A DNA stretch of 64,000 nucleotides, taken from contig DWVJ01000004.1 in assembly GCA_019120315.1 (NCBI GenBank), positions 1 through 64,000 on the forward strand, written 5' to 3'. Positions 60,112 to 64,000 of the stretch are shown piece by piece; the first letter of the stretch is position 1; the number at the start of each line of letters is the position of its first letter. Origin of the DNA: Candidatus Ruminococcus avistercoris (GTDB lineage Bacteria; Bacillota; Clostridia; Lachnospirales; Lachnospiraceae). The position numbers were made by a program, and so were the translations under genes. Below the pieces are notes generated by a model that saw only the letters and a program-made list of their open reading frames with translations, had not been told where the DNA came from and did not search any database.

Positions 60112-60198
60112 AAAAGAAAGCGAGGGGCACCGTAACATGGAAGGGATCCGTGGGAGGTGCCTTTTACGCGTAAAGAATGGATGGAGAGGAGAAGGAGA

Positions 60199-60924
60199 AT
60201 GAACGTTCCAAACCATATTGCGATCATTCTGGACGGAAACGGCCGCTGGGCGAAAAAGAGAGGGATGCCCAGGGGATACGGCCACGTCAAAGGCTGTGAG
60301 AACCTGGAAACGATCTGTGAAGTGGCAAAGGATCTGGGCGTAAAGTATCTGACGGTATATGCCTTTTCCACGGAGAACTGGAAACGGTCCAAAGAAGAGG
60401 TGGACGGCCTGATGCGCCTGTTCCGCAGTTATCTGAAAAAGTGTCTGAAGATAGCAAAAAAAAATGATATGTGCGTGCGGGTGATCGGAGATTACTCGGC
60501 CTTTGATGCGGATATCCGTGAGAGCATCGAAAAACTGCAGGAGTTTTCCAAAGATTTCAAAACGCTGCATTTCCAGATTGCGCTCAACTACGGAAGCCGG
60601 GATGAGATCCTGCGGGCGGTCAACCGCCTGCTGCGGGATGAAAAGGACGGAAAGATCACCGGCAAGGTGACGGAGGAAATGTTTTCTTCCTATCTGGATA
60701 CGGCAGGTTTGCCGGATCCGGATCTGATGATCCGCACCAGCGGAGAACTGCGGCTGTCCAATTATCTTCTCTGGCAGATGGCTTACACGGAATTTTATTT
60801 TACTCCCGTACCCTGGCCGGATTTTGACCGGGAGGAATTGATCCGCGCCATCGAAAAATATAATGAAAGAGACAGACGATACGGCGGAGTGAAGGAGGGG
60901 GAGGCATGTTCAAAACAAGATTGA
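60199..60924 (+). CDS. uppS: Undecaprenyl-diphosphate synthase (isoprenyl transferase)
   Basis: Builds the C55 lipid carrier for cell-wall synthesis from farnesyl and isopentenyl diphosphates. The 241-residue protein has catalytic Asp12 in I-L-D-G-N-G-R-W, F-S-T-E-N-W near 69 and R-T-S-G-E-L-R near 181. The start at 60199 is chosen as the usual family N-terminus, with AGGAGAAGGAG upstream; earlier in-frame ATGs add a basic extension. It overlaps cdsA by 19 bases. Confidence 0.95.
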   Translation: MNVPNHIAIILDGNGRWAKKRGMPRGYGHVKGCENLETICEVAKDLGVKYLTVYAFSTENWKRSKEEVDGLMRLFRSYLKKCLKIAKKNDMCVRVIGDYSAFDADIRESIEKLQEFSKDFKTLHFQIALNYGSRDEILRAVNRLLRDEKDGKITGKVTEEMFSSYLDTAGLPDPDLMIRTSGELRLSNYLLWQMAYTEFYFTPVPWPDFDREELIRAIEKYNERDRRYGGVKEGEACSKQD

Positions 60925-61697
60925 TCAGCGGGATCGTCCTGGTGCTGGCGGCGCTGCTTGTGATTATCAGCGGCGGCCCGGTACTGTACGGAGCTTTGAT
61001 GTGCGTTTCCGTCATCGGAGCGGGAGAGCTGATGCGGGCCATGAAGGTGCATGGATCCCGGTACGGTCTGCTGGAAGTTACCAGCTTTCTGACGATCATC
61101 GTCTACTATACAGTGCTTTTCCTGGGGCGGGAAGATCTGCAGCTGGCGGTGCTGATCGGCGGTGTGATTCTCAACATGTTCGTCTATGTGTTTACCTATC
61201 CGCGCTACCATGCGGATCAGATCGCGGCGGCTTTCTTCTCCATCGTCTATGCGGGCGTGATGCTTTCCTTTATCTATCAGACCAGAATGATGGAGGGCGG
61301 CGCCTTCCTGGTATGGCTGATTTTCCTGTGTTCCTGGGGGTGCGATACCTGCGCCTACTGCGTGGGGATGCTGATTGGAAAGCATAAGATGGCGCCGGTG
61401 CTCAGCCCGAAAAAGTCCGTGGAAGGAGCCGTAGGCGGCGTCGTGGGGGCGGTGCTTCTGGGCGCCGTCTACGGGGCGGCGGTAAAAGGTGAGATCCTGG
61501 AATACGGCGTGATCTGCGGAGCGGGGGCGCTGATCTCCATGGTGGGAGACCTGGCTGCCTCCGCCATCAAAAGAAACCACGATATCAAAGATTACGGCAC
61601 GCTGATACCAGGACACGGGGGAATCATGGACCGGTTTGACAGCGTGATTTTCACAGCGCCGGTCATTTACTATCTGGCAAGGCTGCTGCTGGGATGA
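60906..61697 (+). CDS. cdsA: Phosphatidate cytidylyltransferase
   Basis: Makes CDP-diacylglycerol, precursor of phospholipids. The 263-residue membrane protein has about seven helices and the C-terminal signature D-Y-G-T-L-I-P-G-H-G-G-I-M-D-R near 227, after K-K-S-V-E-G-A-V-G-G near 167. GGAGGGGGAGG precedes the start. Confidence 0.96.
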   Translation: MFKTRLISGIVLVLAALLVIISGGPVLYGALMCVSVIGAGELMRAMKVHGSRYGLLEVTSFLTIIVYYTVLFLGREDLQLAVLIGGVILNMFVYVFTYPRYHADQIAAAFFSIVYAGVMLSFIYQTRMMEGGAFLVWLIFLCSWGCDTCAYCVGMLIGKHKMAPVLSPKKSVEGAVGGVVGAVLLGAVYGAAVKGEILEYGVICGAGALISMVGDLAASAIKRNHDIKDYGTLIPGHGGIMDRFDSVIFTAPVIYYLARLLLG

Positions 61698-61710
61698 CGA
61701 GGATGATAGC

Positions 61711-62853
61711 ATGAGAAAGATTACGATTCTGGGGTCTACGGGCTCCATCGGCACACAGACATTGGATGTGGTGCGGGAAAACAAAGATATCACGGTTGTG
61801 GGCATAAGCGCCGGGAAAAATATCCGGCTGCTGGAACAGCAGATCCGTGAATTTTCGCCCCGGCTGGCCGTGGTCTGGGACGAGGAGGATGCCAGGGCGC
61901 TGCAGGAGACCGTCCGTGACCTTTCGGTAAAGGTGGCCTGGGGTATGGAGGGGCTGCTGGAACTGGCTTCTATGGAAGAGGCGGATCTGATGGTGACGGC
62001 CATCGTGGGAATGATCGGACTTCGGCCTACCATAGCTGCGATTCAGGCGGGAAAGGATATCGCCCTTGCCAATAAGGAGACACTGGTGACGGCGGGGCAT
62101 CTGATCATGCCCCTTGCCCGGGAGAAGGGAGTGTCCATCCTCCCGGTGGACAGCGAACACAGCGCCATCTTCCAGGCGCTGCACGGGGAAAAAAAGGCTC
62201 AGGTGAGGAAGCTTCTGATCACGGCTTCCGGAGGCCCTTTCCGGGGAAGGAGCAAAAAGGAGCTGGAGCAGGTGACGCCGGCGGACGCCCTGAAGCATCC
62301 CAACTGGGATATGGGACAAAAGATCACCATTGATTCTGCTACCCTGGTCAATAAAGGGCTGGAGGTCATGGAGGCCCGCTGGCTGTTCGACGTGGATCTG
62401 GATCAGATCCAGGTGGTGGTGCAGCCCCAGAGCGTGATTCATTCCATGGTGGAGTTCTGCGACGGAGCGGTGATGGCCCAGCTGGGTACGCCGGATATGC
62501 GGCTGCCCATCCAGTATGCACTTTACTATCCAGACCGGCGGCCCCTTCCCGGCGACCGGCTGGATTTCTGGAAGATGCATGAACTGACCTTTGAACGGCC
62601 GGATACAGATACCTTCCGGGGACTGCTGCTGGCCATGGAGGCGGCCAGAGCAGGAGGAACCATGGCTACGGTATTCAACGCGGCTAATGAACGGGCCGTG
62701 GCAAAATTTCTGAAAGAGGAGATTCGTTTCCTGGATATTTACGAGATCATCGGCGAGACGATGGCGCGGCACCGGATCTGCCCGAATCCGGGACTGGATG
62801 AGATTCTGGAGACAGAACAGATGACATATGAATGGATAGAAGGCAGGTGGTAG
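61711..62853 (+). CDS. dxr: 1-deoxy-D-xylulose-5-phosphate reductoisomerase
   Basis: Second enzyme of the methylerythritol phosphate route to isoprenoids, which supplies UppS upstream. The 380-residue enzyme has NADPH motif G-S-T-G-S-I-G near 8, A-N-K-E-T near 119, V-D-S-E-H-S-A near 145 with metal ligands, and the glycine-rich T-A-S-G-G-P-F near 171. GAGG lies 8 bases before the ATG. Confidence 0.97.
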   Translation: MRKITILGSTGSIGTQTLDVVRENKDITVVGISAGKNIRLLEQQIREFSPRLAVVWDEEDARALQETVRDLSVKVAWGMEGLLELASMEEADLMVTAIVGMIGLRPTIAAIQAGKDIALANKETLVTAGHLIMPLAREKGVSILPVDSEHSAIFQALHGEKKAQVRKLLITASGGPFRGRSKKELEQVTPADALKHPNWDMGQKITIDSATLVNKGLEVMEARWLFDVDLDQIQVVVQPQSVIHSMVEFCDGAVMAQLGTPDMRLPIQYALYYPDRRPLPGDRLDFWKMHELTFERPDTDTFRGLLLAMEAARAGGTMATVFNAANERAVAKFLKEEIRFLDIYEIIGETMARHRICPNPGLDEILETEQMTYEWIEGRW

Positions 62854-62854
62854 A

Positions 62855-64000
62855 TTGAAAATTATCATAGCGATACTGATCTTTGGCGTACTGATTTTAT
62901 TTCACGAGCTGGGTCATTTTCTTCTGGCTAAGAAAAACGGTATCATCGTGGATGAATTTTCCCTGGGTATGGGGCCGCGGCTGTGCAGCTTTGTAAAGGG
63001 CGGTACCCGCTATTCGCTGAAGCTGCTGCCCTTTGGCGGTTCCTGCATGATGCGGGGAGAGGATATGGATGACGAAGAAAAGGGCTCCTTTAACAGCGCG
63101 TCCGTCTGGGGAAGAATCAGCGTGGTGGCGGCCGGACCCATATTCAACCTGATCATGGCCTTTTTCTTTGCGCTGATTGTCATCGGCGTCATCGGTTACG
63201 ATCCGGCTGCGGTGATTGGATTTCAGGAGGATTCCCCCGCGGCTGCGGCGGGACTGCAGGAGGGGGATGTGATCACCAGGATCAACGGGGCACGGATTGA
63301 TATCGGGCGGGATCTCTATAATTACGAAACCTTTGAGGAAATTAAGAACGAACCCGTATCCATAGAGTATAAAAGGGACGGCAAAGTACACAGCCTGACT
63401 TATGAACCCGCACACGAGACGAAATATATGCTGGGCTTTCATTATCTGGCGGATGATCAGCCGGCCCAGGTGACGGCCATCGATCTGGAGTTGCCCTTTC
63501 ACCGGGCGGGGATTCTGGCGGGAGACATCATCACCGAGGTGAACGGTACGTCGGTTTCCACCGGGGAAGAACTGGCAGCTTATTTTGCGGAACATCCTCT
63601 GGAAGGGGAAAGCGTATCTCTGGTCTATGAACGGGATGGAAAGGAAAAAAGCGTCGAAGTGACGCCGGTGGAACATACCAACGTGGAACTGGGCTTTTAT
63701 TACAATACGGGCCGGGTGAAAACCGATCTGCCCGGCGTGGTGAAATACAGTCTGATCGAGATGAAATACTGGGTAAAAACCACCATCCAGTCTCTGGGCA
63801 TGCTCTTTACGGGAAAGGTGACGGTGAATGATATGTCCGGGCCCGTGGGCGTGGTCACCATTATCGGAGACACCTATGAATCCAGCAAAGAAGAGGGAAG
63901 TCTCATCACCTGGATGAGCATGTTCAATATGATGATCCTGCTGTCGGTCAATCTGGGGCTGATGAATCTGCTGCCTATCCCGGCGCTGGACGGAGGAAGG
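62855..64000 (+). CDS. rseP: RIP metalloprotease RseP (site-2 protease), 3' end cut by the window
   Basis: A membrane zinc protease that cuts regulatory proteins within the membrane, such as anti-sigma factors. The first 382 residues are present. A TTG start at 62855 follows dxr by 1 base with AGGTGG upstream. H-E-L-G-H near residue 17 is the zinc motif. Two PDZ-like domains follow (about 115-190 and 195-270). The N-L-L-P-I-P-A-L-D-G-G motif with the third zinc ligand lies at the window edge. Having two PDZ domains is less usual for Firmicutes members, which often have one. An anti-sigma target could be the RsgI-like protein in this window, but that is only a guess. Confidence 0.93.
   Translation, partial: MKIIIAILIFGVLILFHELGHFLLAKKNGIIVDEFSLGMGPRLCSFVKGGTRYSLKLLPFGGSCMMRGEDMDDEEKGSFNSASVWGRISVVAAGPIFNLIMAFFFALIVIGVIGYDPAAVIGFQEDSPAAAAGLQEGDVITRINGARIDIGRDLYNYETFEEIKNEPVSIEYKRDGKVHSLTYEPAHETKYMLGFHYLADDQPAQVTAIDLELPFHRAGILAGDIITEVNGTSVSTGEELAAYFAEHPLEGESVSLVYERDGKEKSVEVTPVEHTNVELGFYYNTGRVKTDLPGVVKYSLIEMKYWVKTTIQSLGMLFTGKVTVNDMSGPVGVVTIIGDTYESSKEEGSLITWMSMFNMMILLSVNLGLMNLLPIPALDGGR

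Overview
The window looks like ordinary chromosome of a low-GC-clade Gram-positive obligate anaerobe, most likely a Lachnospiraceae-type member of the Clostridia. This placement rests on strong AGGAGG ribosome-binding sites, TTGACA/TATAAT promoters with 17-base spacers, rubrerythrin, class II aldolase, a type III pantothenate kinase, a NiaR-type NAD repressor, an RsgI-like anti-sigma factor and ECF vitamin transport. GC content looks near 50 %. No insertion sequence, prophage, CRISPR array or rRNA operon was seen. The genus cannot be fixed from sequence reading alone.

Layout: 1-1,214 holds tRNA-Trp and two poorly characterised proteins. 1,416-10,180 is carbon metabolism: pgi, the PTS core ptsH-ptsI, and a mannitol locus (mtlR divergent from mtlA-mtlD). 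10,210-19,437 is mixed: tRNA-Ala(GGC), a 55-residue cysteine-containing protein, an L,D-transpeptidase, a HAD phosphatase, mutY, a glycosyltransferase, PAP2 and lipid-kinase genes, rubrerythrin and a sugar-type oxidoreductase. 19,527-32,778 has a branched-chain amino acid ABC system whose binding protein is separated from its livHMGF genes by a MoxR/DUF58/transglutaminase cluster and a nadABC-niaR operon. 32,845-35,733 is a two-gene polyprenyl-glycosyltransferase/DUF2298 unit. 35,791-40,760 runs coaBC-panT-coaX-feoA-feoB. 40,809-44,627 has metY, an isochorismatase-like hydrolase, a GNAT enzyme, a PfkB kinase and a HIT protein. 44,706-49,829 has lemA, a DUF2207 protein, truA, glf and an unknown gene. 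50,614-52,683 is a minus-strand run luxS, PTS IIC, ECF sigma, RsgI-like anti-sigma. 52,846-57,195 has trpS, a secreted NlpC/P60-3D cell-wall protein and fba. 57,366-64,000 has aspartokinase and the conserved pyrH-frr-uppS-cdsA-dxr-rseP block; rseP runs off the end.

The genes fit together as central sugar uptake and glycolysis (HPr, EI, MtlA, Pgi, Fba), cofactor supply (NAD, CoA), iron and amino acid import, and envelope building (UppS, CdsA, Dxr, L,D-transpeptidase, NlpC/P60, Glf, GT2/DUF2298). Most of it is core genome. The parts I would look at twice are: the luxS-IIC-sigma-anti-sigma run with an orphan PTS membrane subunit; the GT2-DUF2298 pair; a symmetrical operator between mtlR and mtlA that covers the mtlR -35 box; a probable CTG start codon in the transglutaminase gene; a NiaR-like operator over the nad promoter; a histidine-rich loop in FeoB; and the unlisted 55-residue protein. 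I found nothing I can honestly call a new defence or mobile system.
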